Of a stretch of DNA of 34,125 bases, positions 8,992-20,504 are shown one piece after another. The notes under the pieces were generated by a model. It had not been told where the DNA came from and ran no database searches. It was given only the letters and a program-made list of their open reading frames with translations. Origin of the DNA: Lachnospiraceae bacterium (lineage in GTDB: Bacteria > Bacillota > Clostridia > Lachnospirales > Lachnospiraceae); assembly GCA_017437065.1 (NCBI GenBank), contig JAFSBX010000018.1, forward strand, positions 1-34,125. Direction: 5' to 3'. Numbering within the stretch: the stretch's first letter is position 1; every line of letters begins with the position of its first letter. The position numbers were made by a program, and so were the translations under genes.

Positions 8992-11900
8992 ATGTCAGAA
9001 ACAAAAAACGAAGTTTATCAACCGATGACATTTGATGCTATCAAAATCGGATTAGCATCACCTGATAAAATCAGAGAATGGTCAAGAGGAGAAGTTACAA
9101 AACCGGAGACCATTAACTATAGAACATTAAAGCCGGAAAAAGACGGTCTTTTCTGTGAAAGAATTTTTGGACCCAGCAAAGACTGGGAATGCCATTGTGG
9201 TAAATATAAAAAGATTAGATATAAAGGTGTTGTCTGCGACAGATGCGGTGTTGAAGTAACAAAAGCAAATGTGCGTAGAGAACGTATGGGACACATCGAG
9301 CTTGCAGCTCCGGTGTCTCATATCTGGTACTTTAAAGGAATTCCGAGCCGTATGGGATTAATCCTTGACTTGTCCCCGAGAGTATTAGAAAAAGTATTAT
9401 ATTTTGCATCTTACATTGTACTTGATAAAGGAGAATCCAATTTAGAGTACAAACAGGTATTATCTGAAAAAGAATATCAGGATGCAAGAGAAACTTACGG
9501 AAACAAATTCCGTGTTGGTATGGGTGCGGAAGCTATCAAAGAACTGCTTCAGGCAATTGATTTGGAAGGTGAAGCAGTAGAATTAAAAGCAGGATTAAAA
9601 GATTCTACAGGTCAGAAACGTGCCAGAATTATCAAACGTCTTGAAGTAGTAGAAGCTTTCCGTGGTTCAGGAAATAAACCGGAATGGATGATTATGGATG
9701 TAATTCCTGTAATTCCTCCGGATTTACGTCCGATGGTTCAGCTGGATGGTGGACGTTTTGCTACATCTGACTTAAATGACTTATACAGAAGAATTATTAA
9801 CAGAAATAACCGTTTGAACAGATTACTTGAATTAGGTGCACCTGACATTATCGTTCGTAATGAAAAGAGAATGTTACAGGAAGCAGTAGATGCCCTGATT
9901 GATAACGGAAGAAGAGGAAGACCTGTTACAGGACCGGGTAACCGTGCATTAAAATCCTTATCCGATATGTTAAAAGGTAAATCCGGACGTTTCCGTCAGA
10001 ACCTTTTGGGTAAGCGTGTTGACTACTCAGGACGTTCCGTTATCGTTGTAGGACCGGAACTTAAGATTTACCAGTGTGGTCTGCCAAAAGAAATGGCTAT
10101 CGAATTGTTTAAACCTTTTGTTATGAAAGAGCTTGTATCAAGAGGTATTTCACAGAACATTAAAAATGCCAAAAAGTTAGTAGAAAGACTTGATACTCAG
10201 GTTTGGGATGTTTTGGAAGAGGTTATTAAAGAGCATCCGGTTATGTTGAACCGTGCCCCCACACTTCACAGACTTGGTATTCAGGCATTTGAGCCGATTT
10301 TAGTAGAAGGTAAGGCAATCAAATTGCATCCGCTTGTATGTACCGCGTTCAACGCCGATTTCGACGGTGACCAGATGGCTGTACATCTTCCACTTTCCGT
10401 GGAAGCACAGGCAGAGTGCCGTTTCCTTTTATTATCACCGAATAACCTGTTAAAACCTTCCGATGGTGGTCCGGTAGCCGTTCCTTCACAGGATATGGTA
10501 CTCGGTATTTACTATCTGACACAGGAAAGACCGGGTGCAAAGGGTGAAGGCAAATTCTTCAAGAATGTAAACGAAGCTATCCTTGCATATGAAAATGGTG
10601 CAATTACATTACATTCCAGAATTAAAGTAAGAGTAAGCAAAGAAAATGCAGACGGAGAAGTGATTACAGGTAATGTGGAATCTACATTAGGCCGTTTCAT
10701 TTTCAATGAAATTCTTCCACAGGATTTAGGATTTGTAAAAAGAGAAGATCCTGAAAACTTCTTAAAACTGGAAGTAGACTTCCACGTTGGTAAGAAGGGA
10801 TTAAAACAGATTCTTGAAAAAGTAATCAATACACACGGTGCTTCCAAAACAGCAGAAGTATTGGATGATATTAAAGCAACCGGTTATAAATATTCTACAA
10901 GAGCAGCGATGACTGTATCCATTTCCGACATGACAGTGCCGGAGAAGAAACAGGAAATGCTGGATGCTGCACAGGCTACTGTTGACAGAATTTCACAGAA
11001 CTTCCGCAGAGGTCTTATTACAGAAGAAGAAAGATATCGTGCAGTAGTAGAAACATGGAATGAAACAGATAAAGAGTTAACAGATACACTGCTTGCAGGT
11101 CTGGATAAATACAATAACATCTTTATGATGGCTGACTCCGGTGCCCGTGGTTCCAATCAGCAGATTAAACAGCTTGCAGGTATGCGTGGTTTGATGGCAG
11201 ATACAACCGGTAGAACAATCGAGTTGCCAATCAAATCAAACTTCCGTGAAGGTCTTGACGTATTGGAATACTTTATGTCAGCTCACGGTGCGCGTAAAGG
11301 TCTTTCCGATACAGCGCTTCGTACAGCCGACTCCGGTTACTTAACCAGACGTATGGTTGACGTTTCACAGGAACTCATTATCCGTGAAATCGACTGTTGT
11401 GAAGGCAGAGAAGAAATTCCGGGTATGGTTGTAAAAGCCATTATGGATGGTAAAGAAACTATCGAAGGCTTAAAAGACAGAATTACAGGAAGATTCTCCT
11501 GCGAAACAATTACTGACAGAGACGGAAATATGATTGTTAAAAGAAATCATATGATTACACCGAGCCGTGCAGAGAAAATCTTAAGTGTTGGTGTAAATGC
11601 AAAAGGTGAACCGATTGAAGAAGTGAAGATTCGTACTATTTTAGGATGTCGTTCACATAACGGTATTTGTGCAAAATGTTATGGTGCAAACATGGCAACC
11701 GGTGAAGCAGTACAGGTTGGTGAGGCAGTTGGTATTATTGCAGCACAGTCTATCGGTGAACCGGGTACACAGCTTACCATGCGTACATTCCATACTGGTG
11801 GTGTTGCCGGTGACGATATTACACAGGGTCTTCCTCGTGTCGAGGAGCTTTTTGAGGCAAGAAAGCCGAAGGGTCTTGCAATCATTGCAGAGTTTGGTGG

Positions 11901-12717
11901 TACAGCCGTTATTAAAGATACAAAGAAAAAACGTGAGGTTATCATTACGAACCGTGAGACAGGTGAAACAAAGTCATACTTAATTCCTTATGGTTCCCGT
12001 ATCAAAATTTTGGACGGAGCAGTATTGGAAGCAGGTGACGAACTTACAGAAGGTAGTATCAATCCTCATGACCTGTTAAAGATTAAAGGTATTCGTGCCG
12101 TTCAGGACTACATGATTCGTGAAGTTCAGAGAGTATACCGTTTACAGGGTGTTGATATCAGCGATAAGCATATCGAAGTAATTGTACGTCAGATGCTGAA
12201 AAAAGTTCGTATCGAAAATAATGGAGATTCTGATTTCTTACCGGGTACATTGGTAGATGTATTAGACTTTGAAGATATGAACGAAAAATTATTAGCAGAA
12301 GGCAAAGAGCCGGCAGAAGGAAGCAGAGTAATGCTTGGTATTACCAAGGCATCCCTTGCAACAAATTCCTTCATGTCAGCAGCTTCTTTCCAGGAAACAA
12401 CCAAGGTTCTTACAGAAGCGGCAATTAAAGGAAAAGTTGATCCATTGATTGGTTTGAAAGAAAACGTAATTCTTGGTAAGCTGATTCCTGCCGGAACAGG
12501 TATGAAGAGATATCGTGATGTCAGACTGGATACAGATGATATGTTGAAAGCTTCATTGGAGTTTGATGAGGAAACTGATTTTGATGAAGAAGCAGCAGAT
12601 TTTGCAGATGACAATGAAGTAATGGCAGAAGCAGAAGAAATGCCGGATGATGCAGAATTTGATGAAATTGCTGATGAAGAAGTTGAAGAGGCAGATGAAA
12701 CAGCAGTTGAAGAATAA
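8992..12717 (+). CDS. rpoC: DNA-directed RNA polymerase subunit beta'
   Basis: Beta' subunit of 1241 residues. The N-terminal zinc-binding cysteines are in CHCGKY and CDRCGVEV. The catalytic NADFDGD motif holds the Mg-binding aspartates 456, 458 and 460. The second Cys cluster is at [13 protein letters not shown], and the trigger-loop region is [21 protein letters not shown]. The tail is acidic like that of RpoB. The start is the ATG at 8992, with AAGGAG at 8978-8983; an in-frame TTG at 8974 lies before that ribosome site and is unlikely. It follows rpoB by 38 nt, so the two form an operon that ends at the terminator after 12735. Confidence 0.97.
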   Translation: MSETKNEVYQPMTFDAIKIGLASPDKIREWSRGEVTKPETINYRTLKPEKDGLFCERIFGPSKDWECHCGKYKKIRYKGVVCDRCGVEVTKANVRRERMGHIELAAPVSHIWYFKGIPSRMGLILDLSPRVLEKVLYFASYIVLDKGESNLEYKQVLSEKEYQDARETYGNKFRVGMGAEAIKELLQAIDLEGEAVELKAGLKDSTGQKRARIIKRLEVVEAFRGSGNKPEWMIMDVIPVIPPDLRPMVQLDGGRFATSDLNDLYRRIINRNNRLNRLLELGAPDIIVRNEKRMLQEAVDALIDNGRRGRPVTGPGNRALKSLSDMLKGKSGRFRQNLLGKRVDYSGRSVIVVGPELKIYQCGLPKEMAIELFKPFVMKELVSRGISQNIKNAKKLVERLDTQVWDVLEEVIKEHPVMLNRAPTLHRLGIQAFEPILVEGKAIKLHPLVCTAFNADFDGDQMAVHLPLSVEAQAECRFLLLSPNNLLKPSDGGPVAVPSQDMVLGIYYLTQERPGAKGEGKFFKNVNEAILAYENGAITLHSRIKVRVSKENADGEVITGNVESTLGRFIFNEILPQDLGFVKREDPENFLKLEVDFHVGKKGLKQILEKVINTHGASKTAEVLDDIKATGYKYSTRAAMTVSISDMTVPEKKQEMLDAAQATVDRISQNFRRGLITEEERYRAVVETWNETDKELTDTLLAGLDKYNNIFMMADSGARGSNQQIKQLAGMRGLMADTTGRTIELPIKSNFREGLDVLEYFMSAHGARKGLSDTALRTADSGYLTRRMVDVSQELIIREIDCCEGREEIPGMVVKAIMDGKETIEGLKDRITGRFSCETITDRDGNMIVKRNHMITPSRAEKILSVGVNAKGEPIEEVKIRTILGCRSHNGICAKCYGANMATGEAVQVGEAVGIIAAQSIGEPGTQLTMRTFHTGGVAGDDITQGLPRVEELFEARKPKGLAIIAEFGGTAVIKDTKKKREVIITNRETGETKSYLIPYGSRIKILDGAVLEAGDELTEGSINPHDLLKIKGIRAVQDYMIREVQRVYRLQGVDISDKHIEVIVRQMLKKVRIENNGDSDFLPGTLVDVLDFEDMNEKLLAEGKEPAEGSRVMLGITKASLATNSFMSAASFQETTKVLTEAAIKGKVDPLIGLKENVILGKLIPAGTGMKRYRDVRLDTDDMLKASLEFDEETDFDEEAADFADDNEVMAEAEEMPDDAEFDEIADEEVEEADETAVEE

Positions 12718-12735
12718 AGCAAATTAAGAAATGTA

Positions 12736-12771
12736 AAAAAGAGCAGTTACAGGTTGTAATTGCTCTTTTTT
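12736..12771 (+). terminator. Terminator of the rpoBC operon
   Basis: GAGCAGTTAC (12741-12750) pairs with GTAATTGCTC (one mismatch), flanked by an A-run before and TTTTTT after. It could act on both strands. Confidence 0.85.
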
Positions 12772-12810
12772 CAAGTGTTGAAAGAAAGATGAAAGGATGG
12801 AGAATACATT

Positions 12811-13863
12811 ATGGAAAATCAGGAAAAACAGCATAAGCGTCGTGTACGTTATTCAGGAACGCATCCTAAGAGATATAAAGAAAAATATAAAGAACACAAT
12901 CCCGAAAAATATGCAGATACCATAGAAAGAGTTATCCAAAAAGGCGGGACTCCGGCAGGGATGCATATTTCTATTTGTGTAAACGAGATTCTGGATTTCT
13001 TACAAATTAAACCGGGACAAATCGGGGTAGATGCTACTTTAGGATATGGTGGTCATACGAAAGAAATGTTGCGGTGTCTGGAAGGACAAGGACATATTTA
13101 TGCACTTGATGTCGACCCGATAGAATCAGCAAAAACGAAAGAACGCCTTGAAAAACAGGGATTCGGGGAAGAGATTCTGACGGTAAGACTACAGAATTTT
13201 GCAGATATTGATATGGTTACAAAAGAAACAGGGAAAAAATTTGATTTTATTCTTGCGGATTTGGGAGTATCTTCCATGCAGATAGACAATCCGGACAGGG
13301 GCTTTTCATATAAAGTAGATGGTCCACTCGATTTGCGTATGAATCCGTTAAAAGGGGTGAGTGCAGCGCAGCGTCTGAAAGAGGTAACTCAGGAAGAGCT
13401 TAGCGGAATGCTCATGGAAAATGCGGACGAGCCTTATGCAGAAGAAATTGCAGCTACTGTTATGAAGTGGTTTAAAAAGGGAAAGGAAATTGAAACTACC
13501 AGACAGATGAAAGCAGTCATAGAAGAAGCACTTGTCTATGTTCCGAAGGCAGAGCGTGAGGAAACAGTCAAAAAGTCTTGTGCAAGAACTTTTCAGGCAT
13601 TGAGAATTGATGTGAACAGTGAATTTGAAGTGTTGTATGCATTTTTGGAAAAACTTCCGGAGGTTCTTGCACCTAATGGCAGGGTTGCAATTTTGACATT
13701 CCATTCCGGAGAAGATCGTTTAGTGAAGCGTTCCTTTAAACAATTGCAGGAGGCAGGAGTTTATAGTGAGGTCTGCAAAGATGTAATTCGTCCGTCCGCA
13801 GAGGAATGTGCCAGAAACAGCAGGGCGAAGAGTACAAAAATGCGTTGGGCGATAAAGGCATAG
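12811..13863 (+). CDS. RsmH-like SAM-dependent 16S rRNA methyltransferase paralogue
   Basis: A 350-residue protein of the RsmH/MraW family; the classic member N4-methylates C1402 of 16S rRNA. Motifs follow the family with changes: SAM-binding VDATLGYGGHT (73-83; usual DGTLGRGGHS), LADLGVSSMQIDNPDRGFSY, GPLDLRM, FQALRIDVNSE, LTFHSGEDRLVKR (usual FHSLEDR) and RAKSTKMRWA. A basic extension of about 50 residues (KRRVRYSGTHPKRYKEKYKE) precedes the domain. The typical rsmH lies in the mraZ-ftsL cell-division cluster; this copy lies between rpoC and rpsL, so it is probably a second, specialised paralogue. Its target may be C1402 or another rRNA base. The start ATG follows AAAGGATGGAG. The family call is firm; the exact substrate is open. 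Confidence 0.88.
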   Translation: MENQEKQHKRRVRYSGTHPKRYKEKYKEHNPEKYADTIERVIQKGGTPAGMHISICVNEILDFLQIKPGQIGVDATLGYGGHTKEMLRCLEGQGHIYALDVDPIESAKTKERLEKQGFGEEILTVRLQNFADIDMVTKETGKKFDFILADLGVSSMQIDNPDRGFSYKVDGPLDLRMNPLKGVSAAQRLKEVTQEELSGMLMENADEPYAEEIAATVMKWFKKGKEIETTRQMKAVIEEALVYVPKAEREETVKKSCARTFQALRIDVNSEFEVLYAFLEKLPEVLAPNGRVAILTFHSGEDRLVKRSFKQLQEAGVYSEVCKDVIRPSAEECARNSRAKSTKMRWAIKA

Positions 13864-13921
13864 TCATAGAGGAGAATATGTAACAGTGCGGAAAAATGCG
13901 GAATTTCAAGTAAAAAACATA

Positions 13922-13986
13922 TTGACAACGGTCAAGTGAAAACGTATAATAACGTAGTGTGTGAAGAAAAAGCACACTACGTTATT
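13922..13986 (+). promoter_or_regulatory. Consensus promoter of rpsL with an inverted repeat overlapping the -10 box
   Basis: TTGACA (13922-13927), exactly 17 nt, TATAAT (13945-13950): a full-consensus promoter. A perfect 14-bp inverted repeat follows, with arms 13948-13961 and 13973-13986 (core AACGTAGTGTG / CACACTACGTT) and an 11-nt spacer. It overlaps the last three bases of the -10 box. As DNA it looks like an operator; only part would be in the RNA. Confidence 0.75.
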
Positions 13987-14041
13987 TATTTTGCTGTACA
14001 AAAGATGCAGCGTGTTAATTTATCACAGGAGGTGAAACAGA

Positions 14042-14461
14042 ATGCCAACATTTAACCAGTTAGTAAGAAAAGGACGTCAGACAACTGTAAAGAAATCTAC
14101 AGCACCGGCTCTTCAGAAAGGATACAACTCCCTTCATAAGAAACCGACAAACGCTTCTTCTCCACAGAAGAGAGGTGTTTGTACAGCTGTTAAGACAGCT
14201 ACTCCTAAAAAACCTAACTCAGCTCTTAGAAAAATCGCCAGAGTTCGTCTTTCTAACGGAATCGAAGTAACAAGCTACATTCCGGGTGAAGGTCACAACT
14301 TACAGGAACATAGCGTTGTTCTTATCCGTGGTGGTAGAGTAAAAGACTTACCAGGTACAAGATATCACATTATCCGTGGTACTTTGGATACAGCAGGAGT
14401 TGCTAACAGAAAACAGGCTCGTTCAAAATACGGCGCTAAGAGACCAAAAGCTGGAAAATAA
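14042..14461 (+). CDS. rpsL: 30S ribosomal protein S12
   Basis: A 139-residue S12, part of the decoding centre. The conserved [11 protein letters not shown] and [13 protein letters not shown] are intact, so the lysines whose change gives streptomycin resistance in E. coli (here Lys56 and the Lys of RVKDLPG) are wild type. An insertion of about 14 residues near 25-40 ([15 protein letters not shown]) is typical of Firmicutes. The ribosome site AGGAGGTGA lies just before the ATG. It is the first gene of the str cluster rpsL-rpsG-fusA-tuf. Confidence 0.98.
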   Translation: MPTFNQLVRKGRQTTVKKSTAPALQKGYNSLHKKPTNASSPQKRGVCTAVKTATPKKPNSALRKIARVRLSNGIEVTSYIPGEGHNLQEHSVVLIRGGRVKDLPGTRYHIIRGTLDTAGVANRKQARSKYGAKRPKAGK

Positions 14462-15150
<689 letters not shown>

Positions 15151-15210
15151 TACGAAAATTATTTCGGAACTATCAGAAGCTGTTGCTTAATAAATTAGAT
15201 TTCGTGCAGG

Positions 15211-15249
15211 AGAAGACTCATCGCTTTAAATTACTGCAATGAGTCTTCT
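15211..15249 (+). other. Stem-loop between rpsG and fusA
   Basis: AGAAGACTCAT (15211-15221) pairs perfectly with ATGAGTCTTCT (15239-15249), an 11-bp stem with a 17-nt loop. There is no T-run after it, so it is more likely an RNA stability or leader element than a full terminator. The fusA ribosome site follows 15 nt later. Confidence 0.55.
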
Positions 15250-15278
15250 TCGTGAAATAATAATAGGAGGAAAAAATC

Positions 15279-17396
15279 TTGGCTGGAAGAGAATATCCGT
15301 TAGAGAGAACCAGAAATATCGGTATTATGGCTCATATTGATGCTGGTAAAACAACAACAACAGAGCGTATTCTTTACTATACCGGTGTTAACTATAAGAT
15401 TGGTGATACTCATGAAGGTACTGCTACCATGGACTGGATGGAACAGGAGCAGGAAAGAGGTATCACAATCACATCAGCCGCTACTACATGTCACTGGACA
15501 TTGCAGGAAAACTGCAAACCAAAGGACGGGGCATTAGAGCATCGTATCAATATCATTGATACACCAGGTCACGTTGACTTCACAGTAGAAGTAGAACGTT
15601 CACTCCGCGTACTTGATGGCGCTGTCGGCGTATTTTGTGCAAAGGGTGGTGTAGAACCTCAGTCAGAAAACGTATGGCGTCAGGCTGACACATACAACGT
15701 ACCAAGAATGGCATTTGTAAACAAAATGGATATTTTGGGTGCAAACTTCTATGCTTGTGTGGATCAGATTCGTACAAGATTAGGTAAAAATGCGATTTGT
15801 CTTCAGTTACCAATTGGTAAAGAAGATGATTTCAAAGGTATCATTGACTTATTCGAGATGAAAGCTTACATCTACAATGATGATAAGGGTGATGACATTT
15901 CCATCACAGATATTCCGGATGATATGAAAGATGATGCAGAACTTTATCATTCTGAATTAGTAGAAAAAATCTGCGAATTAGATGATGATTTAATGATGGC
16001 ATACCTTGAAGGCGAAGAACCTTCTGTTGAAGAGTTAAAAGCTGCTTTAAGAAAAGGTACTTGCGAATGTGCAGCTATCCCGGTTTGCTGTGGTACTGCA
16101 TACAGAAATAAAGGTGTTCAGAAATTATTGGATGCTGTTATTGAATTCATGCCATCTCCAATTGATATCCCTGCTATCAAGGGTGTTGATATGGAAGGAA
16201 ATGAAATCGAGAGACATTCTTCAGATGATGAACCGTTCTCTGCTTTAGCATTCAAGATTATGAGCGATCCATTCGTAGGTAAGTTAGCATTCTTCAGAGT
16301 TTACTCCGGTACAATGAACTCCGGTTCTTATGTATTGAATGCTACAAAAGATAAAAAAGAACGTGTTGGTCGTATCCTTCAGATGCATGCGAACAAGAGA
16401 GCAGAACTTGATAAAGTTTACTCCGGTGATATCGCAGCTGCAGTTGGATTTAAGTTTACAACAACAGGTGATACAATCTGTGACGAACAGCACCCGGTAA
16501 TCTTAGAGTCCATGGAATTCCCTGAACCGGTTATCGAGCTTGCTATTGAGCCGAAAACAAAAGCAGGACAGGGCAAAATGGGTGAAGCTCTTGCAAAACT
16601 TGCAGAAGAAGATCCTACATTCCGTGCTCATACTGATCAGGAAACAGGTCAGACAATTATCGCTGGTATGGGTGAACTTCACCTTGAAATTATCGTAGAC
16701 AGACTTCTTCGTGAATTCAAAGTAGAAGCTAACGTAGGTGCTCCTCAGGTAGCATACAAAGAAGCTTTCACTAAAGCAGTTGACGTTGACAGTAAATATG
16801 CTAAACAGTCCGGTGGTCGTGGACAGTACGGTCACTGTAAAGTTAAATTCGAGCCGATGGATGCAAACGGTGAAGAATTATTCAAGTTTGAATCTACAGT
16901 TGTTGGTGGTGCTATTCCGAAGGAATATATCCCGGCAGTTGGTGAAGGTATCGAAGAAGCAACAAAAGCTGGTATCCTTGGCGGATTCCCGGTTGTTGGT
17001 GTTCATGCTACTGTTTATGATGGTTCTTACCATGAAGTCGATTCATCCGAAATGGCATTCCACATTGCCGGTTCATTAGCATTCAAAGATGCTATGCAGA
17101 AAGCAGCTCCGGTACTTCTTGAGCCGATTATGAAGGTTGAAGTTACTATGCCGGAAGAGTACATGGGTGATGTTATCGGTGATATCAACTCCCGTCGTGG
17201 ACGTATCGAAGGTATGGACGACCTTGGCGGCGGTAAGATTGTCAGAGCATTCGTTCCACTTTCTGAAATGTTCGGATACTCTACAGACTTACGTTCTAAG
17301 ACACAGGGACGTGGTAACTACTCTATGTTCTTTGAAAAATATGAGCAGGTACCGAAGAACGTTCAGGAAAAAGTATTGGCTGCAAAGAAAGGCTAA
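15279..17396 (+). CDS. fusA: Translation elongation factor G
   Basis: EF-G of 705 residues, the GTPase that drives ribosomal translocation. GTP-binding motifs are [20 protein letters not shown] and NKMD; the switch region is [11 protein letters not shown]. Domain IV has the [11 protein letters not shown] and [14 protein letters not shown] blocks, and the C-terminal domain has SRRGRIEGM. The start is a TTG at 15279, supported by AGGAGG at 15265-15270 with an eight-base gap and by the usual EF-G start [15 protein letters not shown]. This is the third gene of the str cluster. Confidence 0.97.
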   Translation: MAGREYPLERTRNIGIMAHIDAGKTTTTERILYYTGVNYKIGDTHEGTATMDWMEQEQERGITITSAATTCHWTLQENCKPKDGALEHRINIIDTPGHVDFTVEVERSLRVLDGAVGVFCAKGGVEPQSENVWRQADTYNVPRMAFVNKMDILGANFYACVDQIRTRLGKNAICLQLPIGKEDDFKGIIDLFEMKAYIYNDDKGDDISITDIPDDMKDDAELYHSELVEKICELDDDLMMAYLEGEEPSVEELKAALRKGTCECAAIPVCCGTAYRNKGVQKLLDAVIEFMPSPIDIPAIKGVDMEGNEIERHSSDDEPFSALAFKIMSDPFVGKLAFFRVYSGTMNSGSYVLNATKDKKERVGRILQMHANKRAELDKVYSGDIAAAVGFKFTTTGDTICDEQHPVILESMEFPEPVIELAIEPKTKAGQGKMGEALAKLAEEDPTFRAHTDQETGQTIIAGMGELHLEIIVDRLLREFKVEANVGAPQVAYKEAFTKAVDVDSKYAKQSGGRGQYGHCKVKFEPMDANGEELFKFESTVVGGAIPKEYIPAVGEGIEEATKAGILGGFPVVGVHATVYDGSYHEVDSSEMAFHIAGSLAFKDAMQKAAPVLLEPIMKVEVTMPEEYMGDVIGDINSRRGRIEGMDDLGGGKIVRAFVPLSEMFGYSTDLRSKTQGRGNYSMFFEKYEQVPKNVQEKVLAAKKG

Positions 17397-17450
17397 TGAT
17401 GCTTATAAGCTAAAAGTTAGCAGTTAATTGCAATCTTTATGAATTAATGC

Positions 17451-17490
17451 TTGAAAATATTGGCTATCTTTAATATAATTGGAGATAGCC
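17451..17490 (+). promoter_or_regulatory. Promoter of tuf
   Basis: TTGAAA (17451-17456), 17 nt, TATAAT (17474-17479). A hairpin-forming pair GGCTATCT (17462-17469) and AGATAGCC (17483-17490) overlaps it. tuf can therefore be transcribed separately from fusA. Confidence 0.7.
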
Positions 17491-17541
17491 GAGTAACTAA
17501 AATAAAAATTATTAAATGGAAAATAAGGAGGACTTTTCAAA

Positions 17542-18729
17542 ATGGCTAAAGCTAAATTTGAAAGAACTAAACCACATTGTAACATTGGTACCATCGGTCA
17601 CGTAGATCATGGTAAAACAACTTTAACAGCTGCAATCACAAAAGTACTTTCTGAAAGAGTTGCAGGTAACGAAGCTACAGATTTCGAAAACATCGATAAA
17701 GCTCCGGAAGAAAGAGAACGTGGTATCACAATTTCTACAGCTCACGTAGAATATGAAACAGATAACAGACACTATGCACACGTTGACTGCCCTGGACATG
17801 CTGACTACGTTAAGAACATGATCACAGGTGCTGCTCAGATGGACGGTGCTATCTTAGTAGTAGCTGCTACTGACGGTGTTATGGCTCAGACAAAAGAACA
17901 CATCCTTCTTTCACGTCAGGTAGGTGTTCCTTACATCGTTGTATTCATGAACAAATGTGACATGGTAGACGATCCTGAATTACTTGAATTAGTAGAAATG
18001 GAAATCACAGATCAGTTAGCTGAGTATGATTTCAATGACTGCCCAATCATCAAAGGTTCTGCTTTAAAAGGTCTTGAAGATCCTAACGGCGAATGGGGTG
18101 ACAAAATCATGGAATTAATGGCAGCAGTAGATGCTCATATTCCAGATCCTCAGCGTGCTACAGATCAGCCATTCCTTATGCCAGTAGAAGACGTATTCAC
18201 AATCACAGGTCGTGGTACAGTTGCTACAGGTAGAGTTGAACGTGGCGTTCTTCATGTAAACGAAGAAGTTGAAATCGTTGGTATCAAAGAAGAAATCCAG
18301 AAAACAACTGTAACAGGTATCGAAATGTTCCGTAAACTCTTAGACGAAGCTCAGGCTGGTGATAACATCGGTGCTCTTCTTCGTGGTATCAAGAGAGAAG
18401 ATATCGAAAGAGGTCAGGTTCTTTGTAAACCTTCTACAGTAACATGCCATACAAAATTCACAGCACAGGTTTACGTTTTAACAAAAGATGAAGGTGGACG
18501 TCATACTCCTTTCTTCAACAACTACAGACCTCAGTTCTACTTCAGAACAACTGACGTAACAGGTGTTTGTAACTTACCTGCAGGTACAGAAATGTGCATG
18601 CCTGGTGATAACGTAGAAATGTCTATCGAACTTATCCATCCAATCGCTATGGAGCAGGGTCTTACTTTCGCTATTCGTGAAGGTGGTAGAACAGTAGGTT
18701 CAGGACGTGTTGCTACAATTATCGAATAA
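17542..18729 (+). CDS. tuf: Translation elongation factor Tu (3' end probably supplied by the mobile element)
   Basis: EF-Tu of 395 residues, which delivers aminoacyl-tRNA to the ribosome. GTPase motifs are GHVDHGKT (19-26), [12 protein letters not shown] and NKCDM; domains II and III are complete. AAGGAGG at 17525-17531 fixes the ATG. The last 18 codons (18676-18729) have a second, diverged copy at 28020-28073 beyond the integrase. The simplest reading is that the element inserted in this 3' end and replaced it with its own copy, keeping the protein functional: [17 protein letters not shown] here, against ...ATIVE in the displaced copy. Confidence 0.97.
   Translation: MAKAKFERTKPHCNIGTIGHVDHGKTTLTAAITKVLSERVAGNEATDFENIDKAPEERERGITISTAHVEYETDNRHYAHVDCPGHADYVKNMITGAAQMDGAILVVAATDGVMAQTKEHILLSRQVGVPYIVVFMNKCDMVDDPELLELVEMEITDQLAEYDFNDCPIIKGSALKGLEDPNGEWGDKIMELMAAVDAHIPDPQRATDQPFLMPVEDVFTITGRGTVATGRVERGVLHVNEEVEIVGIKEEIQKTTVTGIEMFRKLLDEAQAGDNIGALLRGIKREDIERGQVLCKPSTVTCHTKFTAQVYVLTKDEGGRHTPFFNNYRPQFYFRTTDVTGVCNLPAGTEMCMPGDNVEMSIELIHPIAMEQGLTFAIREGGRTVGSGRVATIIE
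18676..18729 (+). repeat. Left attachment site (attL) within tuf
   Basis: 45 of 54 bases match 28020-28073. The shared runs are CGTGAAGGTGG (18676-18686), GTAGGTTCAGG (18694-18704) and CGTGTTGCTACAAT (18706-18719). Similarity to the right copy stops abruptly upstream of 18676, so the crossover probably lies in the first run. Confidence 0.75.
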
Positions 18730-18751
18730 TTGTAAAAAACATTGATTTTAT

Positions 18752-18784
18752 GGGGCTTTCCAGTAATGGAGAGCCTCTTTTTTT
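18752..18784 (+). terminator. Terminator after tuf (probably element-borne)
   Basis: GGGGCTTTCC (18752-18761) pairs with GGAGAGCCTC (18768-18777, with G-U pairs) and is followed by a T-run to 18784. It is closely related to the terminator at 28096-28127, so the duplication covers the terminator as well as the coding end. Confidence 0.85.
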
Positions 18785-19045
18785 GTGCTTGAAATTGGAT
18801 ATAAAAAAGGCTTGTGACGCTATTTTGACGTTATTTTTGCACTTGTGACCTTATTTGTGATACCGCATGATACAGGGTTATAGGTGCTTTTTAATTTAAA
18901 ATTGAATAATAATGGCTATGTAATCGTAGTCATAACTTTTAAGATTTGACACCGTTCTAAAGTCAACGTATTTATAGGCTTTGTGCGGTGTCATTTCTTA
19001 TGGTCAAAAGTAAATCAGCTACACACGAAAGGAAGATAAAGAATT
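18785..19045 (+). other. Left-end non-coding region of the element
   Basis: No gene is seen. Besides the direct repeats there is an 8-bp inverted repeat, TGACACCG (18947-18954) and CGGTGTCA (18986-18993), upstream of the recombinase gene. It could be a recombinase or regulator binding site. A possible promoter is TTGACA (18946-18951), 17 nt, TATTTA, with a poor -10. Confidence 0.45.
18814..18854 (+). repeat. Direct repeats, candidate integrase arm-binding sites (left)
   Basis: GTGACGCTAT (18814-18823), TTGACGTTAT (18825-18834) and GTGACCTTAT (18845-18854) are in the same orientation; the first two are 11 bp apart. The decamer AAAAAAGGCT (18803-18812) just before them recurs at 27924-27933. 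Related repeats lie just inside the right end. Confidence 0.5.
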
Positions 19046-19615
19046 ATGAAATATGGATATTGCCGAGTAAGTACCAAAGGACAGTTAGACGGAAACAGCA
19101 TTGAAGAACAGACCACAGCTATTAAGAATGTATATTCTGATACGGAAATTATTGTAGAAAGCTATTCCGGGGCAAAGGAAAGACCTTTATTTAATCAGAT
19201 ATTAGATAAAACACAAAAAGGTGATTATGTAATCGTTACAAAACTGGATAGATTTTGCAGAACTACCAAAGAGGGATTGGAATATATCGACCTTTTACTT
19301 AATAAAGGTGTAAAAATCCATATCTTGAATATGGGGTTAATCGAAAGTAGTCCTATGGGAAGATTGATTGTAACCAATCTCCTAGCCTTTGCAGAATTTG
19401 AACGTGCTATGATTATCGAAAGAACGCAAGGCGGTAAAGCTATTGCAAAACAGAGAGCAGATTTTAAAGAGGGTAGACCACCCAAATACAACAAGAAGAA
19501 AATCAATCATGCCTTAGATTTGTTGGAATCCTATTCTTACAAGCAAGTTGAAGAATTGACCGGGATTAGCAAATCAACACTTATAAGAGCAAAGAGAAAA
19601 CAAGCCGTATCTTAA
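19046..19615 (+). CDS. Small serine recombinase (resolvase/invertase family)
   Basis: A 189-residue protein. The catalytic serine is Ser9 in YCRVSTKGQ; other family blocks are [34 protein letters not shown] and the long E helix with [14 protein letters not shown]-terminal Hin-type helix-turn-helix contains [16 protein letters not shown]. The length is normal for resolvases and invertases, far shorter than large serine integrases. Known members resolve dimers or invert DNA, so here it may resolve element multimers. The actual integrase is probably the tyrosine enzyme at the right end. It is the first gene of the element, with AAGGAAG upstream of the ATG. Confidence 0.92.
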   Translation: MKYGYCRVSTKGQLDGNSIEEQTTAIKNVYSDTEIIVESYSGAKERPLFNQILDKTQKGDYVIVTKLDRFCRTTKEGLEYIDLLLNKGVKIHILNMGLIESSPMGRLIVTNLLAFAEFERAMIIERTQGGKAIAKQRADFKEGRPPKYNKKKINHALDLLESYSYKQVEELTGISKSTLIRAKRKQAVS

Positions 19616-19652
19616 AATCGCCAGTATAGAGAAAAATTATATATAAATTTTT

Positions 19653-19728
19653 AGAGCCAGTTAGTTAATGGTTCTTGAAAGTAATCTTTAGTTATGAACC
19701 CGACGCTATTTGTATGAGGTTCTTTTTT
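19653..19728 (+). terminator. Two hairpins after the serine recombinase gene
   Basis: AGAGCC/GGTTCT (19653-19675) has no T-run. The second, GAACC (19696-19700) with GGTTC (19718-19722), is followed by TTTTTT and looks like a terminator. The same AGAGCC...GGTTCT design recurs at 20806-20830. Confidence 0.55.
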
Positions 19729-19792
19729 ATTGTCCTAAGCATGACACAAAACTGCTTTTTTTACTTTGCCAAAATGAAAGGAGAAACGAAAA

Positions 19793-20278
19793 ATGAAATG
19801 GTTCAAAGGAGTAAAAACAATCGAAGAACTAAGAAAAATGTACCGGGAACTGCTAAAAGAACACCACCCGGACAATGGTGGTAATGTGTCAGATATGCAA
19901 GAAATAAACAGCGAATATGATGTGTTGTTTAAACGTATATCAGCCTCATTTAAAGAGGAAAAAACATCAGATAACCAATCTTATACCTACGATAAAGACG
20001 AGGAAAATAAGGCATTTAAAGAGGTTATAAACCGGATAATTAACATCAATGCAGATATAGAAATTATCGGTCTTTGGGTGTGGGTTCATGGTGGATATGA
20101 GTACCGAGAACTGTTGAAATCCATAGGTTTTAAGTATGCACCGAAGAAAAAATGTTGGTGTTGGCACTTTGGAGAATATCGCAGACACAGCAAAACAGAA
20201 GTGTCTTTAGATGATATTAGGAACAAATATGGGTCACAAAAAGTAAAGAATAAAACAAGGCAATATGTCTTGAATTAA
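19793..20278 (+). CDS. J-domain (DnaJ-like) small protein
   Basis: 161 residues. The N-terminal 60 or so form a short J domain with the HPD motif at 25-27 (EHHPDNGG) and helices TIEELRKMYRELL and MQEINSEYDVLF. The rest has a conserved-looking aromatic core, GLWVWVHGGYEYRELLKSIGFKYAPKKKCWCWHFGEYR, described here only by its ends and centre. J domains stimulate Hsp70 ATPase activity; a plausible role is to recruit host DnaK to an element protein such as Rep, as lambda and P1 do. AAAGGAG at 19777-19783 fixes the start. It begins a run of small genes. The J-domain call is good; the partner is unknown. Confidence 0.85.
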   Translation: MKWFKGVKTIEELRKMYRELLKEHHPDNGGNVSDMQEINSEYDVLFKRISASFKEEKTSDNQSYTYDKDEENKAFKEVINRIININADIEIIGLWVWVHGGYEYRELLKSIGFKYAPKKKCWCWHFGEYRRHSKTEVSLDDIRNKYGSQKVKNKTRQYVLN

Positions 20279-20293
20279 GGGGGTGAGAATTAC

Positions 20294-20485
20294 ATGAGTA
20301 AAGAGGATTTTATCAAAATATTTGAAATGACACTACTATCTGCCAATCTTGAAGTTACCGGGTTATCCCTTATTGATGATGATAACGTACTGATTCATTT
20401 TAAAGGTGGTGGTAGAAAAAGGGTAAACATAACCGCAGACAGTTATGGAGCAATCGTTTTAGACATTATGAAGTATGTATTTTAA
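20294..20485 (+). CDS. Hypothetical protein of 63 residues
   Basis: A short protein (MSKEDFIKIFEMTLLSANLE...) with mixed helix and strand, no signal peptide and no motif I recognise. The ribosome site GGGGGTGA lies upstream, 16 nt after the J-domain gene stop, so it is in the same operon. The next gene starts 19 nt after its stop. Confidence 0.65.
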   Translation: MSKEDFIKIFEMTLLSANLEVTGLSLIDDDNVLIHFKGGGRKRVNITADSYGAIVLDIMKYVF

Positions 20486-20504
20486 GGAAAGAGAGGATTT
20501 TATT

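Noticed and set aside
19675-19884. 69-codon frame before the J-domain gene
   Set aside because: It runs through a terminator hairpin and into the J-domain gene in another frame; no ribosome site.
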